DNA of 47,120 bases from CAYLZO01 sp964387775. Lineage in GTDB: Bacteria; Chloroflexota; Anaerolineae; JAAYZQ01. The notes under the pieces are model-generated. The model saw nothing but the letters and a program-made list of their open reading frames with translations, did no database searches and was not told where the DNA came from. Both the position numbers and the translations under genes were made by a program. Each line of letters begins with the position of its first letter. Position 1 is the stretch's first letter. Location of the stretch: the NCBI GenBank assembly GCA_964387775.1, contig CAYLZO010000009.1, positions 1-47,120 on the forward strand, given 5' to 3'. Shown here piece by piece: positions 1-7,938 of the stretch.

Positions 1-3000
1 CAAACTGGCGGTGATGGGCCGCCAGGGCGTGACCCCGGCCCGTTTGTAGAGTCCCTCGGCGTTGGGCACCAGGTAGAGCAGGCCGTCGTCGGCGTAGGCC
101 GGCGAGAAACGGACCTCCCGGATGCTGACCCCCGGCAGGCCCTCTCGCGCATCCTGCCATGACTGGCCGCCGTCGAAGGACTGGTAAACGGCGCCGGACA
201 GGGTCCAGGCGACCATCGTCCGGTCCTGGGCAAAAGCGGGGGAGAGGCGCAAGCGGATCTCGTCGAAGGCGCCCCAGGACGCCGGGGGCAAGGTCTGCCA
301 ACCGGCGCCCCGGTCCGTCGAGCGATGGAGGGTCGAACCGGCCAGCAGGTACAATTCGCCGTCGCGGCCATATTCGGGCGAAAAGATTACCTGGGCGAAC
401 CCGACGCCCAGGTCCACTTTCTCGGTCCACGTCGCCCCCGCGTCGGTCGAGCGGTAGAGGGCGTTGCCGGCCCGGGTCAGAATCACGCCATCTGATCCGT
501 AGACCGGTGAGAAAGTGACGGCGTGCAGGACGTAACCTGCGCCGATCTGGACGCCCATGGGCGCCTCGTCACCCCAGGGCCCGCTGGCGTCGGTCCACGT
601 CTCCCCCGGGACCTTGGCGAGCTTAGTCGAGCCGTCGGTCGAGCGCCACAGGCTGTTGTCCTGCAAGCGGGCGAGCAGGAGCGACTCCCGCTCGTCCGGT
701 GTGGATTGGGCCGAATCAAAGGCCGGCGAGATCTCGAGCACCGAGAGGGTCCCATCGCCGGGCAAGTCGATTTCCTCCCAGGCGCCCCCGGCCACGCAAC
801 GCAGCGGCGTCTGCCAGGCCGGGGCGAGAAAGGCGGTGTGATCCGTGCCAAAGGCCGAGGAGAAGCGCAGGTCCTCGAGCACGGCCTCGTAGGGCAGGGG
901 CGGGATCGGCTGGGACCACGTCTGGCCCGAATCGGTGGAGAGAAAGACGCGCTGCGGATCGCCTTCCCTCTCGCCGCCGACCAGGACCCGCAGCGAGCCG
1001 TCGGCGCCCACCTCGGGGCCGCGAACCCCGACGCGCTGGGGCAGTCCGCCGCCCACCGGGCGCCAGCCCTCCTCGTCGAAACGATAGAGCCCCAGCCGGG
1101 TGCCGGCCAGCACCGTCTCGCGCGTCACAAAAACTGGTTGCAGGGCATCGCCAAAGGCCACGCGCAGGGGAAAGCCGGTGTCGGCCCAGGTCAGGCCGCC
1201 GTCGTCAGAGAGCAGGATGCCGGCGCCCTCGCTGGTGGCCAGCATCCTCCGATCCGGGGCGCCGGTGGCCGGGCGCGTCGTGCCGAAACTGGGCGAAAGC
1301 ACCAGGCGGTTGACCGTGATCTGGCCGATGGCGGGCTCGCCAGGGGCCTCCCAGCCCAGGTCCGCCAGCGGCCAGCGAGCCAGACGCCCCGCCTCGTCCA
1401 GGGTCAGGAAGGCGCGGCCGTCGGGGCTCAGCGTCAGGGGCGCGATCCCACTGGGGGGCTGGCCGGCCAGTTGCTGCCAGCGATCGCCTGCGTCGGGCGA
1501 GCGAAAGATCTGGACCGGGGCCTCGGGCGCGCTGGGCGTCCAGATGAGGTAGACGAGGCGGCTCGTGTCGAAATCGGGGGCGACGAGGATGCGGGCCGTG
1601 CCATAGTCGGTCGTGGTCAGCCCGGTGCTGGCCGCCTCCCACGTCTCGCCGCGGTCGGTGGAGCGGAGCAGGCCGGCGTTGCCGAACCAGGCAAAGAGGG
1701 TGCCGTCGGCAGCAAAGTCGGGCGAGAGGGCCAGCGACTCGGCGCTCTCGGCAAAGACCGTGGCCCACGTCTCGCCGCCGTCGGTGGAACGATGCAGCCC
1801 CTCGTGGCTGACCAGCACGGTCCCGTCGCGGTCAAAGGTCGGCGAGATGGTGACCAGGCGCCCCGGCGACCGGTAGCTGGCAGGGGCGAGATAACGCTCG
1901 GCGAGCCGCTGCCAGGTCTCGCCCCGGCCTGGACCCGTCAGGGTGTCCGTCGAGCGGAAGAGCCCCTGTTTGCGCGTCAGGGCAAAGAGGGTGCCGTCCT
2001 GGCCGAAAGCGGGCGAAATGGCCAGGTCACTGACGGCCAGGTCGCTCAGGCCCTGGTTGGCCATGCGCCAAGTGCGGCCCCCATCGTCCGTCTTCCAGAT
2101 GCCCAGCCCCTCGTCGGTGGCCATCAGCACGGCGAAGAGGGTTCGATCTTGAGCAAAGTCAGGCGAGACGACGATCTCTTGCACGCCGCGCCGGGGCAGC
2201 CCCGCGCCGAGGTACTGCCACGAGGCGCCGTTGTCGTCGCTGCGGTAGAGGCCGCTTACCTGGCGGTCCGTGGCAAAGAGGGTGTCGCCGCCGGGCGACA
2301 GGCTGAATTGGCCGACGTCCTCCACCGGCAGATCGGTGGCCGTCGGCTCGGCCGGGCCGGGCCGTTCGCCGCCCGTGGCCGACCAGATCTGCACCTGGCC
2401 CCCGTGGGTGCCCAGGTAGAGCAGGTGGCGCTGGGGGTCCAGGGCGCGCAGGGTGTAGCCGCCGGGGATGGGCACGCTGCCCAGGACGTCGAGGTTGGCC
2501 GCGTCGAGGACGAGCAGGTAGCCGGACTCCCGGTCGCCGGAACCCGGGCTGAGATAGACGTAGCCCAGGGCCGGGTCCACCCGCAGGGCGCCAAAGGCGG
2601 CGTCGAGGCGGGCGAGGTACTGGCCGCCCTGCTCCGGGCTGTAGAGGCTGGTGGAGCGCCCGGCCAGGTGGGTGCGCGAGACGTAGGCCCGGCCCGTGGT
2701 CGGGTCCACGTCGAGGTAGATCGGGCTGCGCTCTGTATCGGTAAAGACCCGCCGGTGGGTCTCGGGCTCGTAGACGTAGAGGTAGTTGCCGTTGTTGGAG
2801 CCGGGCACGCCGTTGTTGATGAGGGCAAAGATGCGCCCGCTGCCGGGATCGACCACGGCGTCAATGGCCCGCGGGTTGGGCGAAAAGCCGGGGTTCTGGG
2901 GCAGCGTATCCGAGATGACGCCCGTGATCGTCATAGTTTCCAGGCTCGTGATAAAGATGCCGCCGCCGGCCAGAAGCAGGTCGCCGTGGTAGGCGTCGGC

Positions 3001-4473
3001 CACCGGCCGGGCCCCGGTCCGGATTTGGCCCGTCTGCTCCAGGGCGTCGCCGTCGAAAATGCGCACGCGGCCGGCGCCCTGGCCGCCGGTGTAAATTCGT
3101 CCGTGGCGGCTATCCACGGCGATGTGGCCGCCGCCGGGCAGGCGTGCCAGTTCCTCGCCCTCCTCGCCGTCGAGCACGTGCAGGCGCCCGCCGCTGTCGG
3201 TGACGAGCAGGTAGCCGCGCTCGGGGTCCACGGCCACGTCCACCAGGTTCAGGGCCGTGGGAAAAAGGTCATCCACTTTTCCTGCCGCCACGTCCACCAC
3301 GGCGATCTCGTGGGCGTAGGTGTGGCTGACAAGTGCCTGGCCGGTTTCAGCGGACCAGATCAGGGCGTTCGGCGCCCGGTCCAGGGGAACGTCGCCCACC
3401 TGCTGGCCGCTCGCCAGGTCGAGGATGGTGAGGCCATAGTCGTTGTAGGTGTCGCGGGCCAGAAAGAGACGGTCGCCGGCGGCGTCGAGGGCCAGGGTGA
3501 CGTCCTGCGTCCACTCGCCCAGGACCCACTCGTCGAGCCGCTGCATGGTGCCGTCCAGCGTCCAGAGGAGGCTCTGCTCGCCGTCGTCCAGCGTGACGTA
3601 GACCCGCTCGCGGGCGGGATCGGGCACGAGGTCGTCGGGCCGGCCGGGCAGACGGGTCGTGGCCAGGGCCTCCAGCGTCCCGGCGTGGTGGTAGCCCAGG
3701 CCGTAGCCGTCGCGATCGCGGTAGGCTACGTAGATGCGCCCCCGCTCCGGGACGGCGGCCAGGGCCAGGAACTCGGGGGTTTCGGTGTAGTCGAGGCTCA
3801 TTTGGTGCAGGGTGTCGTAGGTCTCGGCGTCGAGGGCGTAGAGGCTGCCCCGGCCTGCGGCGTAGAGACGACTGCCCTCGGCGTCGAGGGCCACCTGGGC
3901 CACGCCATCGAGGAGGGTGGTCACCTCCAGGGTCTCGGCGTCGAGCACCGAGCACGTGGTGTCGCCGGGGTTCAGGGCGTAGACGCGGTCGCGGATGGGG
4001 TCCACGGTCAGGTTGCCCTCGCTGTAGCTGTCGGGGCCGGTCTCGGCGGTGGCCAGCACCTGGCCGCTCGCCAGGTCGAGCGCGGTTACCAGGCCCGGGG
4101 CTTTGAGGCCCTGGGCGTGGGTGCGGGCATAGAGCCGGCCCAGGCCGGGATGGACGGCCAGGTCGCGCGGGCCGTAGGAGTTGCCGGCCTCGATCCCAAA
4201 GTCCAACTCGCGGAGAAAGTGGGGCCAGGGCGACGCGTCGGTAGTGGGCAGGCTATCGGTCGAGGCGAGCGCGGTCGGCGAAGGGGTGCTGGGCAGGGGC
4301 GTGGGCTCCGCCGCGGCAGCCGCGCCGGGTGTGGCAGGGGGAAGCGGGGTGTCGGTCGCGACCGGGGTTGTAGCCGGCTCGGTCGGCGCCAGGGTTGCGG
4401 CCGGCGCCGGCGTCTCGGCGCAGCCGGTCAGCAAGCTGGCCAGTATCAAGAGAAGAATCGAGACTTTGCGCAT
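1..4473 (-). CDS. Very large lipoprotein with beta-propeller and BNR repeats (C-terminus cut by window edge)
   Basis: The reading frame is open from an ATG at 4473 down to base 1, so at least 1491 residues are present and the C-terminus is missing. The start has GAGGAG upstream. Residues 1-18 form a lipoprotein signal ending in the lipobox LLTGC, so Cys18 is probably lipidated and the protein faces outward. A low-complexity Thr/Pro/Ala linker follows. Roughly residues 80-720 contain repeated beta-propeller blades of the YVTN type (phrases such as GRLYA, DRVYAL, GRIYVAY). From about residue 740 to the end there are a dozen or more BNR / Ycf48-like repeats with RSTDGGxTW or close variants. The family suggests a surface binding or scaffold protein; no enzymatic residues were recognised. 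A 1326-codon reading frame on the opposite strand is a composition shadow. The product is clear as a repeat protein; its ligand is unknown. Confidence 0.85.
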   Translation of the reverse strand, partial: MRKVSILLLILASLLTGCAETPAPAATLAPTEPATTPVATDTPLPPATPGAAAAAEPTPLPSTPSPTALASTDSLPTTDASPWPHFLRELDFGIEAGNSYGPRDLAVHPGLGRLYARTHAQGLKAPGLVTALDLASGQVLATAETGPDSYSEGNLTVDPIRDRVYALNPGDTTCSVLDAETLEVTTLLDGVAQVALDAEGSRLYAAGRGSLYALDAETYDTLHQMSLDYTETPEFLALAAVPERGRIYVAYRDRDGYGLGYHHAGTLEALATTRLPGRPDDLVPDPARERVYVTLDDGEQSLLWTLDGTMQRLDEWVLGEWTQDVTLALDAAGDRLFLARDTYNDYGLTILDLASGQQVGDVPLDRAPNALIWSAETGQALVSHTYAHEIAVVDVAAGKVDDLFPTALNLVDVAVDPERGYLLVTDSGGRLHVLDGEEGEELARLPGGGHIAVDSRHGRIYTGGQGAGRVRIFDGDALEQTGQIRTGARPVADAYHGDLLLAGGGIFITSLETMTITGVISDTLPQNPGFSPNPRAIDAVVDPGSGRIFALINNGVPGSNNGNYLYVYEPETHRRVFTDTERSPIYLDVDPTTGRAYVSRTHLAGRSTSLYSPEQGGQYLARLDAAFGALRVDPALGYVYLSPGSGDRESGYLLVLDAANLDVLGSVPIPGGYTLRALDPQRHLLYLGTHGGQVQIWSATGGERPGPAEPTATDLPVEDVGQFSLSPGGDTLFATDRQVSGLYRSDDNGASWQYLGAGLPRRGVQEIVVSPDFAQDRTLFAVLMATDEGLGIWKTDDGGRTWRMANQGLSDLAVSDLAISPAFGQDGTLFALTRKQGLFRSTDTLTGPGRGETWQRLAERYLAPASYRSPGRLVTISPTFDRDGTVLVSHEGLHRSTDGGETWATVFAESAESLALSPDFAADGTLFAWFGNAGLLRSTDRGETWEAASTGLTTTDYGTARILVAPDFDTSRLVYLIWTPSAPEAPVQIFRSPDAGDRWQQLAGQPPSGIAPLTLSPDGRAFLTLDEAGRLARWPLADLGWEAPGEPAIGQITVNRLVLSPSFGTTRPATGAPDRRMLATSEGAGILLSDDGGLTWADTGFPLRVAFGDALQPVFVTRETVLAGTRLGLYRFDEEGWRPVGGGLPQRVGVRGPEVGADGSLRVLVGGEREGDPQRVFLSTDSGQTWSQPIPPLPYEAVLEDLRFSSAFGTDHTAFLAPAWQTPLRCVAGGAWEEIDLPGDGTLSVLEISPAFDSAQSTPDERESLLLARLQDNSLWRSTDGSTKLAKVPGETWTDASGPWGDEAPMGVQIGAGYVLHAVTFSPVYGSDGVILTRAGNALYRSTDAGATWTEKVDLGVGFAQVIFSPEYGRDGELYLLAGSTLHRSTDRGAGWQTLPPASWGAFDEIRLRLSPAFAQDRTMVAWTLSGAVYQSFDGGQSWQDAREGLPGVSIREVRFSPAYADDGLLYLVPNAEGLYKRAGVTPWRPITASL

Positions 4474-4659
4474 GATGCGTCTCCTCGTGGACGTCGGCTT
4501 TAGCCAAGGATCAGATCTACAACGCCCGGTATGCGGCTCTGGTTCCAAGAAGAAAAAAGGCAATGGAGCAAAACTTGCTATCTTGTCTCTTGCTCAACGC
4601 GGACCACAGTCCGCGTCTTTGCAGAATTGAGGACTTCTGTGACCTTTGTGAGCACCTGG

Positions 4660-4700
4660 GCGCTGGACTGTCCCCGATGCCGGGACGGCGGGTCCAGCGC
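4660..4700. repeat. Long hairpin
   Basis: GCGCTGGAC at 4660-4668 pairs with GTCCAGCGC at 4692-4700, and an inner GTCCC (4670-4674) pairs with GGGAC (4682-4686). No T-tract follows on either strand, so it does not look like a classical terminator. It may be a dispersed palindrome or an mRNA leader structure for the lipoprotein gene. Confidence 0.5.
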
Positions 4701-4730
4701 GAGCAGACGATAGCAACTCTTGCGGTATTG

Positions 4731-4777
4731 TGAAAAAAAGATTCACGCAGGGGAGCGGCCCGCTTCTGCGTGAATCT
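4731..4777 (-). terminator. Rho-independent terminator
   Basis: On the minus strand AGATTCACGCAG (rc of 4766-4777) pairs perfectly with CTGCGTGAATCT (rc of 4739-4750). The 15-base interior can itself pair (AGCGG/CCGCT). A run of seven T follows at the low-coordinate side. It lies about 47 bases past the stop of the Thr/Pro-stalk protein and would end that transcript. Confidence 0.8.
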
Positions 4778-4823
4778 CTGTGTCTCCGCCGTGAGTTCCA
4801 GAATAGCCCAGATTTATGTCGAA

Positions 4824-5528
4824 TTAAGGTCCCCTGAACTCGATTTCGGTCACCCGGTTGACGTCACAGAACTCGGTGACGGTCACTTCAATCGGATTGG
4901 AGAGTCGCTGGCAGGTCGTGGCCACGGCTTCGCCGCCCTGCTGCGTGCACGATTCCCAGTTGACGACGGCGACAAAGTAGTGGCCGGGCGGCAGGTCGCT
5001 CAAGGGCACCTCGAATTTCCCATCTGCCTCAGAGATCCGCACCCGGCCGCCCCAGTCGTTGGACCACACGCCGACGGCCACGTTGGGGTAGGGTGCGCCG
5101 TTGGCGTGCAGCACCTGGCCGGTCACCCCGGCGTAGCCGCCGCAGTGGGGATAGCCGCGGACGATGGTCCCGGTGAAAGGCGGCGCCGGGGTATTGGTCG
5201 GCTTGGGCGTATTGGTTGGCTTGGGCTTGGCCGTTGGCTTCTTGGTTGGTATGGGGGTGGCCGTGGGCGTGTCGGTCGGCGGCGAGGTGGGCGTGATGGA
5301 GGGAGTCAGGGTCGGCGACGGGGTGTCGGTCGGCGTCGGCGTGGGCGAGGGTATCGGGGTCTGGGTCCCCGTCGGCGTGGCGGTAAAGGTCGGCTGGGGC
5401 GTGCGCGTGGCCGTAGCGGAGACGCGGGCTTGCCGCTCCAACCGGGCCAACCCGAATTGGGTGAGGAAAAGGGCGACGATGCCCCACGCGACCACAATAA
5501 CGGCCAGAACAATCAGACGTTTCTTCAT
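4824..5528 (-). CDS. Membrane-anchored protein with Thr/Pro stalk and carboxypeptidase-regulatory-like domain
   Basis: This 234-residue protein has one N-terminal membrane segment (about residues 4-24) after MKKR, so it is a type II membrane protein or has an uncleaved signal. Residues about 38-118 are an almost pure Thr/Pro/Ser stalk with PTxTPT repeats, typical of cell-surface spacers. The C-terminal part (about 120-234) looks like a beta-sandwich of the carboxypeptidase regulatory / SdrD B-like kind: TGQVLHANGAPYPNVAVGVW, then a DGKFEVPL strand and LPPGHYFVAV. Such domains are structural. The start has AAGGAG four bases upstream and a strong promoter (5597-5625). A terminator follows the gene, so it is a single-gene transcript. 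The fold call is moderately sure; the function is unknown. Confidence 0.85.
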   Translation of the reverse strand: MKKRLIVLAVIVVAWGIVALFLTQFGLARLERQARVSATATRTPQPTFTATPTGTQTPIPSPTPTPTDTPSPTLTPSITPTSPPTDTPTATPIPTKKPTAKPKPTNTPKPTNTPAPPFTGTIVRGYPHCGGYAGVTGQVLHANGAPYPNVAVGVWSNDWGGRVRISEADGKFEVPLSDLPPGHYFVAVVNWESCTQQGGEAVATTCQRLSNPIEVTVTEFCDVNRVTEIEFRGP

Positions 5529-5596
5529 GGGACTCCTTTGTAGGACAAGACACAGGCTGCTTTGCTGCCTACTTTGCTGGCTGCTGTGTTGCCAGC

Positions 5597-5625
5597 ATTA
5601 TAGCGGGATCGGGCAGTTTTGGCAA
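5597..5625 (-). promoter_or_regulatory. Sigma-70-type promoter of the stalk protein gene
   Basis: On the minus strand, TTGCCA (rc of 5620-5625) and a perfect TATAAT (rc of 5597-5602) are separated by 17 bases. The predicted start of transcription is about 60 bases upstream of the ATG at 5528. Confidence 0.75.
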
Positions 5626-5694
5626 GATGGGGACAGCTTCGAAGGCGTTTACTCAGGCCCCGCCGCATTGCTCTCCGGGCACCTGATCTGCGGG

Positions 5695-5723
5695 TTGACA
5701 GTCCCCCCCAGGTGGGGTACAAT
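5695..5723 (+). promoter_or_regulatory. Sigma-70-type promoter of the moxR operon
   Basis: A perfect TTGACA (5695-5700) and TACAAT (5718-5723) are separated by 17 bases. The start codon of moxR is 28 bases downstream, with a purine-rich GGGGAGGGGG ribosome-binding site. It is divergent from the promoter at 5597-5625. Confidence 0.85.
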
Positions 5724-5750
5724 GATCCCACTTTGTTGGGGAGGGGGTCG

Positions 5751-6704
5751 ATGAATCCAGAAGAGGTCCAGGGCTTTGCCCGAACCGTGATCGACAACGT
5801 GGAGCGTGTCATCGTCGGTAAGCGGCCGGCCATCGAACTGGTCATGGTCGCCCTGCTGTGTGAGGGCCACGTGCTCATCGAGGACGTGCCGGGCACGGGC
5901 AAGACGATGCTGGCCCGGGCTGTGGCCATCTCGCTGGGCCTGTCGTTTAAGCGGCTACAATGCACGCCGGACCTGCTGCCCAACGACATCACCGGCGTGT
6001 CGGTCTTTAACCAGAAGCGCGACGAGTTCGAGTTCCGGCCCGGACCGGCCTTTTCCCACGTGCTCCTGGCCGACGAGATCAACCGGGCCACACCCCGCAC
6101 CCAGAGCGCCCTGCTGGAAGCGATGGGCGAGGGCCAGGTCACCGTGGACGGCGTGACCCGCCAGCTCAAGCGGCCCTTCCTGGTGCTCGCCACCCAGAAC
6201 CCCATCGAGTACGAGGGCACCTTCCCCTTGCCCGAAGCCCAGCTCGACCGCTTCCTGCTCAAGCTTTCGGTGGGCTATCCGTCCCTGCAAGAAGAGGACC
6301 AGATCCTGCTCAACCTGCGCCGCGAGCACCCCATCACCCAGATCGAGCAGGTGGTGGATGGCGCCCGCGTGCTCGGCCTGCAACCGGCGGTCTGGGACGT
6401 GCACGTGGACGACACGGTGCGCGATTACGTCTTGCGGTTGGTCCACGCCACCCGCGCGCACGGTGACCTGGCGCTGGGCGCCAGCCCGCGCGGCAGCCTG
6501 GCCCTGTTCAAGGCGGCCCAGGCGCTGGCGACCCTGCGCGGACGCGACTTTGTCATCCCCGACGACGTCAAGGCGCTGGCCGTGCCCACGTTGGTCCACC
6601 GCCTCATCGTCAAGCCCGAGAGCGCCCTGCGCGGCTATACGGCCGAGCGGGTCCTGGGCGACCTCCTGGAGAAAACCCCGTTGGACATCGGAGAGTTGGA
6701 GTAG
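5751..6704 (+). CDS. MoxR-family AAA+ ATPase
   Basis: The 317-residue protein is a complete MoxR-type ATPase (AAA_3 plus AAA lid 2). Walker A is GTGKT at residues 48-52, Walker B is LLADEIN around 105-111, and the sensor region ATQNPIEYEGTFPLPEAQLDRF is characteristic of the family. MoxR ATPases act as chaperones that mature or activate partner proteins. They usually sit beside DUF58 proteins, whose VWA-like fold is thought to be the partner. Both features hold here, with DUF58 and DUF4129 genes directly downstream. I chose the ATG at 5751 because it has a good ribosome-binding site and starts just after a strong promoter; a longer upstream frame would overlap that promoter. The substrate of this particular system is not known. 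Confidence 0.95.
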   Translation: MNPEEVQGFARTVIDNVERVIVGKRPAIELVMVALLCEGHVLIEDVPGTGKTMLARAVAISLGLSFKRLQCTPDLLPNDITGVSVFNQKRDEFEFRPGPAFSHVLLADEINRATPRTQSALLEAMGEGQVTVDGVTRQLKRPFLVLATQNPIEYEGTFPLPEAQLDRFLLKLSVGYPSLQEEDQILLNLRREHPITQIEQVVDGARVLGLQPAVWDVHVDDTVRDYVLRLVHATRAHGDLALGASPRGSLALFKAAQALATLRGRDFVIPDDVKALAVPTLVHRLIVKPESALRGYTAERVLGDLLEKTPLDIGELE

Positions 6705-6720
6705 GCGGCCAGGAGGAGAG

Positions 6721-7938
6721 ATGCGCGGCCTTTTGCCCTTTCTCATCGCCCTGCTCGCCGTCGCCTTTTTTACTCAAGTTGACCAGTTCTTTTACCTGCT
6801 CTACGCGCTCTTTGGCATTTACGTCCTGGGCCGGCTCTGGGCGCGCCGCTCCCTGGCGTCTGTGACCGTCAGCCGCGCTCACGACGAGCGGATTTTTCTG
6901 GACCAGTGGCTCGACGTCGAGATCGAGGTCCGCAACCGGGGCTGGCTGCCGGTGCTCTGGCTGCGCCTGACCGACCGGGTGCCGGCCGACCTGACGCCAG
7001 GAGGCAGTTACCGCCAAGTGGTCTCGCTGCTGCCCCGCGAGCGGCTCAAGCTGACCTATCGCCTGCATGGCCGCCGCCGGGGCTACTACCCCATCGGCCC
7101 GCTGGTGAGCGTCGGCGGCGACCTGCTGGGCGCGGCGACCTTCGAGCACCAACGGGACGAGGAGGACCACGTCGTCGTCTATCCCAAGATCGTCCCTCTT
7201 CGCGACCTGGGCTTTCCGTCGCTGTCGCCCTTTGGCACGCTGCCCAGCCGCCAGCGCGTGTTCGAAGATCCGACCCGCATCCAGGGCGTGCGCCCCTATC
7301 GGCCCGGCGACTCGCTGCGGCGCATGGACTGGAAGACGAGCGCCCGCGTCGGCGCCCTCCAGGTGCGGCGCTACGAGCCGGCCATCAGCCTGGAGACGGC
7401 CATCTTCCTAAACCTCGACCGCGCCGACTATAGCCTGGGGCATTGGCGGCAGGCTACTGAACTAGGCATCGTCATCGCCGCCTCGGTAGCCGTGCACCTG
7501 GTCGAGAAGCGGCAGGCCGTGGCCCTGGCCACCAACGGCCACGATCCCCTGCGCAGTCCCGCGTCCTTGGCGGGGGCCGGCGGGCCTCTTGCCATGCCCT
7601 CGGTGCCGCTGCGCAAGGGGCGCGCACACCTGATGCGGCTCCTGGACCTGCTGGCCCGCATCGAAGTGGCACCTGAGGAGGAAGCGGCCTCCTTCCTCTC
7701 GCTTCTGAGCCGCAGGAGCCTGCCCCTGCCCTGGGGCAGCACCGTCGTCGTCGTCACCAGCCGGGAGGTCGAGGGCCTGCTGGATACGCTCCTGGCCCTC
7801 CGCCGCCGGGGACTGCTCGTTCTCCTCGTCACCACCATGCCCGATCGCGAGTTTCCCGAGACGGCCCGGCGGGCGGACCAGGTCGGCATCGAGGCCCGCC
7901 AGGTCTGGACCGAGCAAGAGATGGACGTGTGGCGATGA
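6721..7938 (+). CDS. DUF58 domain-containing membrane protein
   Basis: This 405-residue protein begins with a hydrophobic hairpin (about residues 3-40) and then a soluble region. The DUF58 signature is clear: DPTRIQGVRPYRPGDSL, then RRMDWKTSARVGALQVRRYE. The last 150 residues resemble a VWA-like fold (VVVVTSREVEGLLDTLLALRRRGLLVLLVTTMPD). Family knowledge links it to the MoxR ATPase as a partner or substrate, probably for envelope maturation. The ATG at 6721 has AGGAGGAG just upstream and lies 16 bases after the moxR stop. Its stop codon overlaps the next start (ATGA), which supports translational coupling. The exact biochemical role of DUF58 proteins is not established. Confidence 0.92.
   Translation: MRGLLPFLIALLAVAFFTQVDQFFYLLYALFGIYVLGRLWARRSLASVTVSRAHDERIFLDQWLDVEIEVRNRGWLPVLWLRLTDRVPADLTPGGSYRQVVSLLPRERLKLTYRLHGRRRGYYPIGPLVSVGGDLLGAATFEHQRDEEDHVVVYPKIVPLRDLGFPSLSPFGTLPSRQRVFEDPTRIQGVRPYRPGDSLRRMDWKTSARVGALQVRRYEPAISLETAIFLNLDRADYSLGHWRQATELGIVIAASVAVHLVEKRQAVALATNGHDPLRSPASLAGAGGPLAMPSVPLRKGRAHLMRLLDLLARIEVAPEEEAASFLSLLSRRSLPLPWGSTVVVVTSREVEGLLDTLLALRRRGLLVLLVTTMPDREFPETARRADQVGIEARQVWTEQEMDVWR

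Larger units (their letters stand above)
4474..4823. other. Intergenic region between two minus-strand genes
   Basis: No gene was recognised in these 350 bases. They hold a minus-strand terminator (4731-4777), a separate 41-base hairpin (4660-4700), and the ribosome-binding region of the large lipoprotein. I found no convincing -35/-10 pair for the lipoprotein gene. Confidence 0.6.

Noticed and set aside
523..4503. Long open frame of 1326 codons on the plus strand
   Set aside because: It lies opposite the lipoprotein gene in the same codon register, has no recognisable domain and is rich in Arg/Gly/Ala; it reflects GC-rich third positions of the true gene.
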